A stretch of 64,000 bases of DNA from Cohnella panacarvi Gsoil 349. GTDB lineage: Bacteria > Bacillota > Bacilli > Paenibacillales > Paenibacillaceae. Shown here in pieces: positions 9,186 to 17,029 of the stretch (position 1 is the first letter of the stretch; each line of letters opens with the position of its first letter). Under the pieces are notes generated by a model. That model saw nothing but the letters and a program-made list of their open reading frames with translations. It made no database searches and had not been told where the DNA came from. Location of the stretch: the NCBI RefSeq assembly GCF_000515335.1, contig NZ_KI911563.1, positions 2,812,045 through 2,876,044 on the forward strand. Direction: 5' to 3'. The position numbers were made by a program, and so were the translations under genes.

Positions 9186-9213
9186 ATTGTATGCAAAGAT
9201 GACTGATTGTCAA
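9186..9213 (-). promoter_or_regulatory. Sigma-A promoter of the methyltransferase-MFS operon
   Basis: Minus strand TTGACA (9208-9213), 16-bp spacer, TACAAT (9186-9191). The -35 box is embedded in operator 2, so repressor binding should block RNA polymerase. Confidence 0.8.
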
Positions 9214-9216
9214 TCA
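9200..9216. promoter_or_regulatory. TetR operator 2
   Basis: TGACTGATTGTCAATCA matches operator 1 at 16 of 17 positions and overlaps the -35 box of the minus-strand promoter. Confidence 0.85.
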
Positions 9217-9230
9217 TTGTATTCAATAGA

Positions 9231-9260
9231 TTGACGTAACCATGAACCGAAAAATATAAT
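9231..9260 (+). promoter_or_regulatory. Sigma-A promoter of tetR
   Basis: TTGACG (9231-9236), 18-bp spacer, TATAAT (9255-9260), 24 bp ahead of the tetR ATG. It starts 15 bp from operator 2, consistent with autoregulation. Confidence 0.75.
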
Positions 9261-9283
9261 TTTATCAACTGGAGGGGACGCAA

Positions 9284-9910
9284 ATGCCGAGAGTGAGCAA
9301 AAGTCCGGAAGAAAGAAGGAACGAACTCGTCGATGCCGCGGAGGCGCTATTCAGCGAAAAAGGGTATTTTCTGACTGCGGTCAGCGATATCGTCAGAAGG
9401 GTCGGCGTATCGCAAGGCGCTTTCTATTACTACTTCAAATCGAAAGCGGAGATTGCCGACGCCTTAGTCCAGCGGATCGTGGAGCGGGTATTCGCTCTTT
9501 TCGCCGAGGGCGTCGACAGACCCGATCTGACTCCGACGGAGAAATTGAGCCGCTTGTTCGAGCTTGATCGGCACGGATTCAATCATGAGGAAGGGATGGG
9601 GGCGCTTTACCACCATCTTCACAGCGAGGAGAACACTTTCCTGCACCAGAAGTTGATTTCCCGCATCATTGAACGTTTCGCTCCGATGGTTGCGCAATTA
9701 ATCGATCAAGGGAAAGAGGAAGGGGCATTCCGCACCGGGCAGAATGCCCTATATTTAGCCGAGTTCCTATTGACGGGTTATCAATTCTGGACGGATTCCG
9801 CATTCTTCGAGAGAAGCGAAGAAGAACGGCTGAGGAGACTAGCCAGCATCGGAGGTTTCGTCGAAGCGCTCCTCGTAGCGAATCCGAACACCATTCGGAT
9901 TGGAACGTAA
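9284..9910 (+). CDS. TetR-family repressor of the adjacent efflux operon
   Basis: 208 residues. The helix-turn-helix (about 13-58) contains the classical segment ALFSEKGYFLTAVSDIVRR and VGVSQGAFYYYFKSKAEI. The C-terminal ligand domain is all-helical. The ATG follows GGAGGGG with good spacing. It is divergent from the ICMT-MFS pair with two near-identical palindromic operators between them, the standard arrangement for a drug-responsive local repressor. The stop codon lies in the first bases of a cbiQ-derived fragment (9906-9947), so the gene's end was created or trimmed by a recombination event. Confidence 0.95.
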   Translation: MPRVSKSPEERRNELVDAAEALFSEKGYFLTAVSDIVRRVGVSQGAFYYYFKSKAEIADALVQRIVERVFALFAEGVDRPDLTPTEKLSRLFELDRHGFNHEEGMGALYHHLHSEENTFLHQKLISRIIERFAPMVAQLIDQGKEEGAFRTGQNALYLAEFLLTGYQFWTDSAFFERSEEERLRRLASIGGFVEALLVANPNTIRIGT

Positions 9911-9947
9911 ATCCGATGACTTCGCAGGTAAGCCCTGACGAACAGCG
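9906..9947 (-). pseudogene. Fragment of a second cbiQ gene
   Basis: These 42 bases match 2899-2940 inside cbiQO at 40 of 42 positions and in the same orientation. On the minus strand they encode LFVRAYLRSHRIYV, the conserved CbiQ coupling segment. The fragment overlaps the tetR stop and is followed at once by a copy of the hairpin repeat found upstream of cbiM, in the same order as at the intact locus. This looks like the scar of a deleted second cbi operon. Confidence 0.8.
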
Positions 9948-9984
9948 TAAAAAAATGAAGCCCAGGGAATAAGCACCTGAGCTT
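9948..9984 (-). terminator. Terminator after the RHS gene
   Basis: On the minus strand AAGCTCAGG...CCTGGGCTT followed by CATTTTTTT gives a stem with one G-U pair and a clear U-run. Confidence 0.8.
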
Positions 9985-10042
9985 CTCAGCTTATCAATCT
10001 ATCGCCGAATCGGTCAACGAGATACGTTAAGTAACCTTACAC
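9958..10042. repeat. Hairpin repeat (copy 2 of the cbiM-upstream element)
   Basis: Resembles 4527-4608: hairpin arms AAGCCCAGG / CCTGAGCTT, then blocks AGCTTATCAA, TATCGC, GGTCAAC and GTTAAGT in the same order and spacing. It directly follows the cbiQ fragment. Confidence 0.75.
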
Positions 10043-10083
10043 CTATGACGTCGATTTACCCTCAAATGAAGTCTGCTTTCAAG

Positions 10084-10216
10084 AATAACAACGATTTGCC
10101 GTTATTTCTTTGAAGAATCACAAGTTTCGTACGCCTGCCGGTAAATAACTGTAAATGGCTGTTATTTGACCACCGTTACCGGATATTCTCCTCGCTAACT
10201 GCATATGGTTGTTAAT
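10084..10216. repeat. Three copies of a dispersed imperfect palindrome
   Basis: Copies at 10084-10107, 10143-10167 and 10196-10216 share the half-sites AAATAAC (or AATAAC) and GTTGTTATTT (or GCTGTTATTT) around a variable centre such as ATATGG. The same element occurs four times at 39357-39540. Two of the copies here lie inside the 3' end of the RHS gene and encode its last residues. Confidence 0.75.
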
Positions 10217-13200
10217 TGGGCAATCTCCCGCGAAATCGCCCGACTGCTTCCAGAATGGCCCGCTAAAGCCCCATCCTCTACTCGTCTTACCGCCCACGCA
10301 TTCCTTCGTCAAACCTAGCGGAGCAATGAAGTTAACCGGATCGCCATTGACATAGGCGAAGCGGTTAAAGGTTTGACCGTCGGTAATGTCGCCGCGGATC
10401 GCGTTGCGGTTCAAGAAGCGCTTAAGGCCCGGGTGGTAGTAACGCGCGCGCATGTAGCACAAACGATTCGGATCCGTCATGACGCCGTCTCGGCCGATGT
10501 ATTGGAACGGCTGCTCCGTAGATCCTTCGTGCTTCTCCATTTCTCCATAGAAGCCGTAAGCATAACGATCCGTAACCTTGCCGTGCTCGTCGGTCAGCAT
10601 GACCGTGCTGCCGCGCAGGTCATAGTGATAGGACTGATAGCGTCCCCGCGCGACATAACGCCCGATTAAACCGAGGCCGTAGACGTATTTCGCCTTGACA
10701 TTGCCCTCTTCATCCGTCTCCCATAGCACTCGGCTTAGCCCGCCCTGCGGATCGACGACATAACGGGTCGTGTGTCCTTCATGAGCGACTTGTGTCCGCA
10801 CGTTCTCCGCATCGTAGGCATAGGTTGTCTTACCCGTCCTTACGAGACGGTCGCGAGCATCGTACGTATAGGCCTCCATCCGTTTGCCGTCGGTGACGTA
10901 CAACAGATTGCCGTCCGCGTCGTACTCCACGGGCAAGCCGCCTATCGCGAACAGGCGATTGTCTTTGGTATACGTCAACGGCAGCTGTGTTCCGAGCGGA
11001 TGTTCGCCGGGCGCTTCCCCTTCCGTCACCGTATCGGTGACGTTCCCTGCGAGATCGTAACGATAGAACAGCTTCCTGCCCGGCATCGAACCGCCGGCGA
11101 GACGACCAAGGTTGTCATAGGTATAACGTTTCTCTTCCTCTTGGATAATCTGTCCAAGCTCGTTGTAGATGAATTCGTATTTCTGCAGGACTATGCCGTT
11201 CGCCAGCTGGTTCTGAAGCCGGGCGACTTCTCCCGCTTCGTTATACTTCCGCAGTTCTAGCGTCCCGTTCGGCCTGCCCGTCCGAACGAGCCTGCCATCG
11301 GCGTCGTAGTCGTAACGCGTGACGCGCCCTTCCCAGTCTCTCGCTTCGGTAAGTTGCCCGGCAGCGTTATATCGATAATGGACTGCCTCGCCGTTCGGAT
11401 AGATAAGTTCTGTCAGATATCCGGCTTCGTCGTAGGCATAGTGTATCGTATGTCCGAAAGCATCGGTATACGAAGTGGCCCGGCCCAGCGCATCGTAGGT
11501 GCGCAGCTTCGCGTTGGCGCCCGCTTGCTCGATACGGATCAGGTTGCCGTCGCTATCGTAATCCAATTCGATGACGCCGGCCCCATCCCGTACGCCGACA
11601 AGCTGACCCGCCTCGTCATAAGACCTCTTCGTCGACATTCCGCGAGCGTTCTTCCGTTCCGTCAGCCAGCCTCGCTCATCGTAAGAATAGCAAAGCGTTC
11701 CGCCCGCGGCGTTGCGCTCAGCCGTAAGCTTGCCGCTTCGATCGTATGCGAGCGTCGTCTCATTGCCGTTCGCATCGGAATAACGCATCAAACGATTCTC
11801 GCCGTCGAACTGCTGCGTGTAGACGGCGGTATCCGACTGAACGACTTCTATCAGCCGCGCGGCCGTATCGTAAGCGAATACGGTCTTGTCTCCTCGCGCA
11901 TCCGTTACTTCTACGGCGCGGCCAAGACCGTTATATCGGTAGCGCGTCGCGCGGTCCAAGGCGTCGCTTACTTGCGCAACGTTGCCTGACGCGTCGTAAA
12001 CAGCCCGAACGGCCGTCTGTCCGGCAGCGTCCCGTATATCTTTCAGCCTGCCGACTGCATTGTAACTGTAGGAGATCCGACGCCCGAGCGGATCGACGAC
12101 TGCAGTCCGTTTGCCGACCCCGTCGTATTCATACAACGTTCTCGCGCCATTCGGGTTGACGGTTTCCGTCAGTCGGCCCTCGTCATCGTACGCGAAGACC
12201 GTCGTGTTCCCGAGAGCGTCGGTCACGGATCTCAGCTCGCCGCTTAGGCTGTAGCGGTATTCGATCGTCGCGCCCGACGGCGAAGTTTCGCTCGCCAGTC
12301 GATCTTGCGAATCGTACCAATATTGCCACTGTCGACCAATCGGATCGGATACGGAAATCAGCCGATCCGCTGCGTCGTATGTGCGTATTGTGGTGCCCCC
12401 GAGCGCGTCGGTGAACGCGTTCATACGTCCGACCCCGTCATAGTGGAAGGTTGTGAGGCGCCCTTCCGCATCCTCGTAAGCGCTCGGACGGCCGCTATCA
12501 TCATATTGATAATGCTGCTTGCCGCCGGTAAAGTCGGTATAGCTTGCGCGTTGTCCCAGAGCATTGTATTCGAAGATCGCCTCGCTTCCGTCCGGGTTGC
12601 GGATTCGAATAAGTCGCCCCGCCTCGTCGTAGGCGTAAGCGGTAACCCCCCTTCCGGATCGGTCTCCGAAAGAAGCTGGTGACGCTCTCCATATGTATAG
12701 GTATAAGCATTGCCCCGCGGGTCGGTCCGCTTAATGAGCCGGCCTTCTTCGTCGTAGGCGAAATAATCGGTTTCCTGCGCCAAATTCGTCCTGGAAGTCA
12801 TCTGCCCGTCTTCATTGTAGGTATACTCAATCTCGCTGTCGTCCGGAGAGTGGGCGGCGATCAAGAGATAGCGCTCATCGTGGATCAGAATATGCTGTGC
12901 GCCGGTCCGATCCGTGAACACGGTAACGACATAACCCGGAATATATGCGGTATCGTACATGAATGAGCTTGTCCGCCCGGATGCATCGGTCTGCGCGATA
13001 ATCCGCGCCTGCTCGTCGTATGCGTTGCGATACTTCAACTCTCCGGCTACGTGCAAAGACAGAATGCGTCCTTCTTCCGTATATGCAAGTTCGCTGACAA
13101 TGCCGATAGGATCGGTGAATTGCACGAGGTGCCGGCGTTCGTCATAAGAAAACTTCACGCATCGCGCCCCGTCGGAAACTTGACGAAGCAGTCCGTCTTC

Positions 13201-13746
13201 GCCGTAGCTGAAAACCAGCTTGCTCCCGGAAACCTCATCGGTCAACGAGGTTAACTGCCCCGCGGCATCGTATGAGGCCAGGAAGGCTAGTCCGAGCGTG
13301 TTGATGTGCCGCGTCAGTTTGCCGTCCGCATGGAAGAGATACGTCTCCCGCGTCTCTCTGCACCATAAGCGGTATGTGCCGTCCTCCCCCACGCTCAGCT
13401 CGTCAAAGCGCACGGCCGCATCAAAGCTGCGATAGACATCGCTCTCTTGCTTGTCGAATCGGTTGCATCTTCCCGTATTCCACCACACGGTGAGGCTGCC
13501 GTCATCCGACGCCTCCACGCGCATCTCGTAATTATGCGTCCACGCGATGCCAAGCACACCCTCCTGCAGCAGCAGGGAATGATAGTTAAGCTCCAATGTC
13601 CATGTGTGCGCACCATACAGCCGCAGAACCGGATGGATAATAAATTTCGCGCCGCTGGCAGCATGGATCTGGTCGCCTCTACAGCTCATCGGATTCGCTT
13701 TTTTAGGATTAAAGCTAGAAGAATGAACGATCTCTTGGTTGCCCAT
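10118..13746 (-). pseudogene. RHS-repeat protein, one frameshift, tip lost
   Basis: About 1,209 codons. The N-terminus (MGNQEIVHSSSFNPKKANPM) is followed by a DUF6531-like region and then more than 25 YD/RHS repeats (YDxxGRL type). The RHS-associated core follows (YDLRGSTVMLTDEHGKV, RYYHPGLKRFLNR, and APLGLT where DPLGLT is usual). The frame is broken once, at C6 on the plus strand (12646-12651): the sequence reads DPEGG then LPLTP instead of continuing VTAYAYDEAGRL. One extra G restores a single open frame. After the core only about 55 residues remain, and much of that tip is encoded by intergenic palindromes (INNHMQL, ITAIYSYL), so a real toxin tip seems to be missing. The break could be a sequencing slip, phase variation or decay. 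Intact family members encapsulate and deliver toxins. Confidence 0.88.
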
Positions 13747-13749
13747 GGC

Positions 13750-14131
13750 TGCCCTCTCCTTTCGGTTATTGCGTTGATTTGTGTTTGAAGCTCGTTTTCC
13801 AATGGCATCTGCGCCATTTTCATCCCTAACTACTTCGACTATGAAGGCAGAGCCTGCGCTAGTCAGCTTCAGTCAAACCTGTTCATTAGATAATCGATGT
13901 GGAACTAATATTCTCCCTATTATATCCTCAGGTGATAGTTGGTACCATCGATTGCATGGTAGAGATTATCCGTCGCACGCTTTACGTCCCTAAGTGCTTA
14001 CATCGTCTGTCTTGCGTACGCCTCGTAGTGACCAACAATCTCATCTGAATCCTTGAAAATACTTGATATTAGATGTCCGCCATCATCATCGTGCCTAGTT
14101 CAGGCTTACCTTCACAGTTTACTATTCGCAC
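13750..14131 (-). pseudogene. Mosaic of toxin-cassette fragments
   Basis: Three pieces of different cassettes are stitched together. Around 14046-14131 lie RIVNCEGKPELG and, in another frame, DDDGGHLISSIFKDSD, both from the NS-nuclease toxin. At 14004-14043 is EIVGHYEAYARQT from the HEIVGH toxin (compare 14659-14991). At 13750-13866 a degenerate pretoxin segment (LTSAGSAF ... ASNTNQRNNR) runs in frame into the RHS start codon. Stops and frame changes separate the pieces, so nothing here is likely to be translated. Confidence 0.75.
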
Positions 14132-14160
14132 TTTACTATCCGTACAATATGTATACAAAG

Positions 14161-14219
14161 AACAGGTCAGTCATGGTGGTATCTGACCATAATCGACATG
14201 TTCGTTGTAACGGAATACC
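14161..14219 (-). repeat. Intergenic repeat A, copy 1 (terminator-like hairpin)
   Basis: On the minus strand GGTCAG (arm 14183-14188) and CTGACC (arm 14165-14170) form a stem followed by TGTTCTTTG. Near-copies lie at 19521-19580 and 22771-22840, always downstream of an immunity gene. Confidence 0.75.
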
Positions 14220-14230
14220 GTTATTTAGGG

Positions 14231-14334
14231 TATAAAATTCAAGCCTTTACGTACGTACAACCGAAATGACGAAATCTTTATACGGGTATTACATAGCTTA
14301 TATGCGTTTTTCGTTGGATGATGGGTTCATTCGT
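14231..14334. repeat. Intergenic repeat B, copy 1
   Basis: Shares long blocks with 14979-15100 and 20115-20220, for example TAAAATTCAAGC, GACGAAATCTTTATACGGG, TATTACAT and GATGGGTTC. No gene seen in it. It lies between an immunity gene and repeat A. Confidence 0.8.
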
Positions 14335-14373
14335 CACCCACCCCTAACTCACAAAAAAACATTTTATTGAAGA

Positions 14374-14643
14374 CTAGGAAATTGTATATACAACTGACCC
14401 TAATGGTATATCTGTGGGTTTTATTGAATTACCAAGACATATGCCTACCATTTTGTTATCAGTGGGTGAATTAGATACTTGAACTGAAACAACTTTTAAT
14501 CCTAACTCCTTATGTTCAGGTGTCCGAACAACAATATTGTTTCCAATCTTATTTAATGAAGTGAGAACAGGATTAAGTCCAACTATAATAGTCCCATATT
14601 CTTTGGATTCAAACACATCGTCAACATCCATTACCTTTTCCAT
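14374..14643 (-). CDS. Putative immunity protein (89 aa)
   Basis: 89 residues: an acidic start (MEKVMDVDDVFES) followed by KEYGTIIVGLN and alternating short strands to GSVVYTIS. The pattern is loosely like the beta-barrel of translation-factor domain 2, but I do not recognise a family. GGGAGG lies upstream of the ATG. It follows the HEIVGH toxin fragment by 15 bp and is A+T-rich, unlike the core genome, so an immunity role against that toxin is the natural inference from position. It is followed by intergenic repeats B and A, as other immunity genes here are. Confidence 0.65.
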   Translation of the reverse strand: MEKVMDVDDVFESKEYGTIIVGLNPVLTSLNKIGNNIVVRTPEHKELGLKVVSVQVSNSPTDNKMVGICLGNSIKPTDIPLGSVVYTIS

Positions 14644-14658
14644 TGGATACCTCCCTTA

Positions 14659-14991
14659 TCATCTGCATTGGATGAATAATTCATCCTTGACGTCTCGAAT
14701 ACGAAGCCCACCATTTTTCAATCTTGTAATTGCATCCCTAAGTAGTGTCATTCTCTCAGTTGATGTTAAATCAGGAGCAAATCTAGCCGCCCTAATACTA
14801 GCCTGAGCTTCATCTAAAGCAAAGTTTTTTGCATATGTTACAGGATCAACATCATAAAGATTAAAAGCTTTTCCATTTGCGAACGCCTCGTAATGTCCAA
14901 CAATTTCATGAGCTATGGTCGCTTTACCTGAGACTCGACTATTCGCACTCAAAGTTCCTATTCCGGGGGATTGCAGGTATATAAAATTCAA
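14659..14991 (-). CDS. Toxin tip fragment with HEIVGH motif
   Basis: 110 residues from a TTG, but neither a ribosome site nor an N-terminal domain is present: the frame simply begins where repeat B (14979-15100) ends. The central IAHEIVGHYEAFANGKAF has an HExxGH arrangement like the HEYYGH toxin at 15330, and both share a C-terminal helical stretch (ALDEAQASIRAARFAPDL here, FRASYMAAKNAPNL there). A zincin-like metallopeptidase fold is possible; Zn binding is not proven. Best read as an orphan C-terminal toxin module. The gene downstream (14374) is its likely immunity partner. Confidence 0.6.
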   Translation of the reverse strand: MNFIYLQSPGIGTLSANSRVSGKATIAHEIVGHYEAFANGKAFNLYDVDPVTYAKNFALDEAQASIRAARFAPDLTSTERMTLLRDAITRLKNGGLRIRDVKDELFIQCR

Positions 14992-15100
14992 GCATTGACG
15001 TGTGCGTACAAACGAGATGACGAAATCTTTATACGGGTATTACATGGGTTATATGTGTTACTGGTTGAATGATGGGTTCGTTCGGCACTGAGTAGCCCCG
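14979..15100. repeat. Intergenic repeat B, copy 2
   Basis: Longest copy; matches 14231-14334 and 20115-20220. It separates the 71-aa immunity gene from the HEIVGH toxin fragment, with no repeat A here. Confidence 0.8.
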
Positions 15101-15124
15101 CCAGAGGTTTTGGAAACCAAAAAA

Positions 15125-15340
15125 TCAAATACCTCTGAACGTAACATACAAACAGTCTTTTGTTTCACATCTAATCACGTATCCAGAACCGTAATCATCA
15201 AGAATAAGTTTTGTTCCACAACGCAAACAACATCTATCAGTGGTCCCTTTTTCCAAATAATCCTCAGCCGCTTTATCTACATTTTCCATCTCTGCCTTTT
15301 CATCAATGACAGGTAATCCATCGTTTGTATTAATATCCAT
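15125..15340 (-). CDS. Putative immunity protein with zinc-ribbon cysteines (71 aa)
   Basis: 71 residues: an acidic, helical N-terminal half (DEKAEMENVDKAAEDYLEKG) and a small ribbon with CLRCG and CETKDC, a probable Zn site. The ATG follows GAGGGAG, which lies in the last codons of the HEYYGH toxin, and the two genes overlap by 11 nt. Tight coupling to the toxin and A+T-rich composition point to an immunity role; no family recognised. A Zn site in the partner of a putative metallopeptidase is noteworthy but could be coincidence. Confidence 0.65.
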   Translation of the reverse strand: MDINTNDGLPVIDEKAEMENVDKAAEDYLEKGTTDRCCLRCGTKLILDDYGSGYVIRCETKDCLYVTFRGI

Positions 15341-16376
15341 ATAATATCTCCCTCATAAAGTTATTCATTTTTATGGGTATACCCGCTTCTTGAGCACGAG
15401 CCATAGCATCTTGTATTAAATGTATTCTATCCATTTTAGAGAGATTTGGCGCATTCTTTGCTGCCATATAACTTGCTCTAAACTCATCATTCCATGCACC
15501 TGGTTTCAAACTTGTACCTCTGTAAGCACCATGTCCGTAATATTCGTGGGCCAATACAGCACGTTCGCTCATTATAGAACGTGGGTGAATTTCACCCCCT
15601 ACAGGAAATATGTCTCCACGAACATTTATCATATCTGTTCTATCTACATAACTTGTTCCTCTACCAGTATTAAAACTTAATTTTTTGGGGTCTCCACCTA
15701 TCTCTGCAAATTCATTTTTTATAAATGTTGCTTCATCATCAGTAATTTCACGTAATGCTGATTGACGCATTCCTCCTGCTGCTCTTTCAACTTCACCCGT
15801 CCCCTTAGCACCATTCCCGCCTGTACCATCCCCACTATATCCCGTCGTGGTCTTAGGTGGGCTTGCGCCAGAATCCTTCTTCGGATCTTCCCCTTTGCCT
15901 CCGGTGCCTGCATAGGCGGCGCTTTGCTTCGTTGGGCTGTCGGTTCCTCCGCCGCTGCTGCGGTTGTTGCGCCGGTTTGCGTTGGAGGTTACGCCTCCGA
16001 TCACTCCGAGGCCCTTCTTGATCGTCTGATCCCCGAGCTTAGCCGCTTGCTTGGCCAAGAAGGCCGAGCCTGCGCCCGTCAGCAACATCTGCGCGACATC
16101 CGTCGCAACCGCGCCTACCCCGTCGGAGGCGACGCGCGCAGCCATCCTTCCGTAGGTTGCGGTATTGTCGGCGACGCCCAGCGCTTTCACGCTTCGGTCC
16201 ACGACTTTGGTCGCCGTGCCGATGGCTTCATTAGAGAACTTCGCCAGCTTCGCCCCTGTCTTAACCCCTTTGCCGAGCGGGCCGAGAATGGCAAGTCCTC
16301 TCTCCCATGTCGCAAGCTTCTCGCCGGTGATCATTTTTGTGCGATTGGACTTCGTCACATACAAAAGAAAAGCCAC
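15330..16376 (-). CDS. Orphan toxin module: pretoxin segment plus HEYYGH metallopeptidase-like tip
   Basis: 348 codons. The first 15 or so come from reading through the hairpin of repeat C: the GTG start lies in the hairpin's 3' arm, so it is probably not a real start. From MITGEKLATWERGLAILGP onward it carries the G+C-rich pretoxin segment common to the array (to about residue 190: LLTGAGSAFLAKQAAKLG, SNANRRNNRSSGGGTDSP). The A+T-richer tip follows, with VLAHEYYGHGAYRGTS, a zincin-like HExxGH motif, and ends MREILYGY. Known polymorphic toxins use such metallopeptidase tips; the activity is inferred. The 71-aa gene overlapping its end is the likely immunity gene. Confidence 0.75.
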   Translation of the reverse strand: MAFLLYVTKSNRTKMITGEKLATWERGLAILGPLGKGVKTGAKLAKFSNEAIGTATKVVDRSVKALGVADNTATYGRMAARVASDGVGAVATDVAQMLLTGAGSAFLAKQAAKLGDQTIKKGLGVIGGVTSNANRRNNRSSGGGTDSPTKQSAAYAGTGGKGEDPKKDSGASPPKTTTGYSGDGTGGNGAKGTGEVERAAGGMRQSALREITDDEATFIKNEFAEIGGDPKKLSFNTGRGTSYVDRTDMINVRGDIFPVGGEIHPRSIMSERAVLAHEYYGHGAYRGTSLKPGAWNDEFRASYMAAKNAPNLSKMDRIHLIQDAMARAQEAGIPIKMNNFMREILYGY

Positions 16377-16412
16377 AAAACGAAAATTTTCGCATTGTGG
16401 CGCATACGGTTT
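16355..16412 (-). repeat. Intergenic repeat C, copy 1 (terminator-like hairpin)
   Basis: GCCACAAAACG ... CGCATTGTGGC (16372-16401) forms a long stem with an AAAATTTT centre, followed on the minus strand by TTTTCTTTTG. Copies lie at 18061-18147 and 21722-21805. Confidence 0.8.
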
Positions 16413-16470
16413 ACATGATTACATCTTGATATCCCATCTCTGTGTCTTGCTCATCCATTATTAGAACACC
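16411..16470 (-). pseudogene. 3' remnant of a DUF6985-like immunity gene
   Basis: Encodes GVLIMDEQDTEMGYQDVIM then stop, matching the C-terminus of the 155-aa protein at 18142 (GVLLIDEQVTEVGYQDVIM). It is followed by the same repeat C hairpin. The rest of the gene is gone, replaced by sequence downstream of the DUF600 gene at 16536. Confidence 0.85.
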
Positions 16471-16535
16471 CTAGCATTAACGCTGTGCCATGACATTCAG
16501 GATAGCTCGGGGGATTAATTCATCCTATAGGTGTT

Positions 16536-17024
16536 TTAAATTGGATTGTTCGGATACTCTTCCAGGTATCTACTTATTAACTGTTGCCCTCTCTCATCAA
16601 CAGGCATCATGTTTAAATATTTGTACTTCCATATCTTTAGTTGATCACTGAAACCGTAATTAGTCTTATGCCAATCTGTGTAATCGAAATTTATAGTAAG
16701 TTTGCCGTCTTTATTCAAACCCAAAGTAAATGAATACCACAATTCCTGATCGTTCTCTTTAAATATTTCACGCATTTTCTCTGCAAGGTCGAATAGTTTC
16801 ATTTCGTTTTCTTCAAAATCTTTTTCATTAACTTGGAATTTTTGGGGTATTTTTAGGCTATACTCATAAATCTCAGGATCATTAACCGGGCTATAAAAAA
16901 AATAAGTGCCTCCTCCATCACTTGATACTTGTGCGTAGAAATAAAACTTTTCCCAACTTTCGGGGATTATTTTGTCTACAGTAATAGCTATCTCTCTGTA
17001 AAGCTCATTCAATTGTACTTCCAT
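16536..17024 (-). CDS. DUF600/YezG-family immunity protein
   Basis: 162 residues of the DUF600 (PF04634) family, whose B. subtilis member YezG is the antitoxin of the LXG nuclease YeeF. Visible family marks: an N-terminal ELYREIAITVDKIIPESWEK helix, the FYAQVSSDGGGTYFFY strand pair, ELWYSFTLGLNKDGK and FDYTDWHKTNYGF. The ATG lies five bases after the toxin stop, and the GGGGGA ribosome site is encoded by the toxin's final Gly-Gly codons. It should neutralise the NS nuclease of the upstream cassette by direct binding. An inverted, broken near-copy lies at 22488-22771. Confidence 0.9.
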   Translation of the reverse strand: MEVQLNELYREIAITVDKIIPESWEKFYFYAQVSSDGGGTYFFYSPVNDPEIYEYSLKIPQKFQVNEKDFEENEMKLFDLAEKMREIFKENDQELWYSFTLGLNKDGKLTINFDYTDWHKTNYGFSDQLKIWKYKYLNMMPVDERGQQLISRYLEEYPNNPI

Positions 17025-17029
17025 TTCAA

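Noticed and set aside
10084..10216. Repeated short palindromes read as a CRISPR array
   Set aside because: Units are imperfect, vary in orientation between clusters, lack uniform spacers and have no cas genes nearby.
13781..14235. Small plus-strand frames between the RHS gene and the 89-aa gene
   Set aside because: They overlap recognisable minus-strand toxin fragments and repeat A, and have no ribosome sites.
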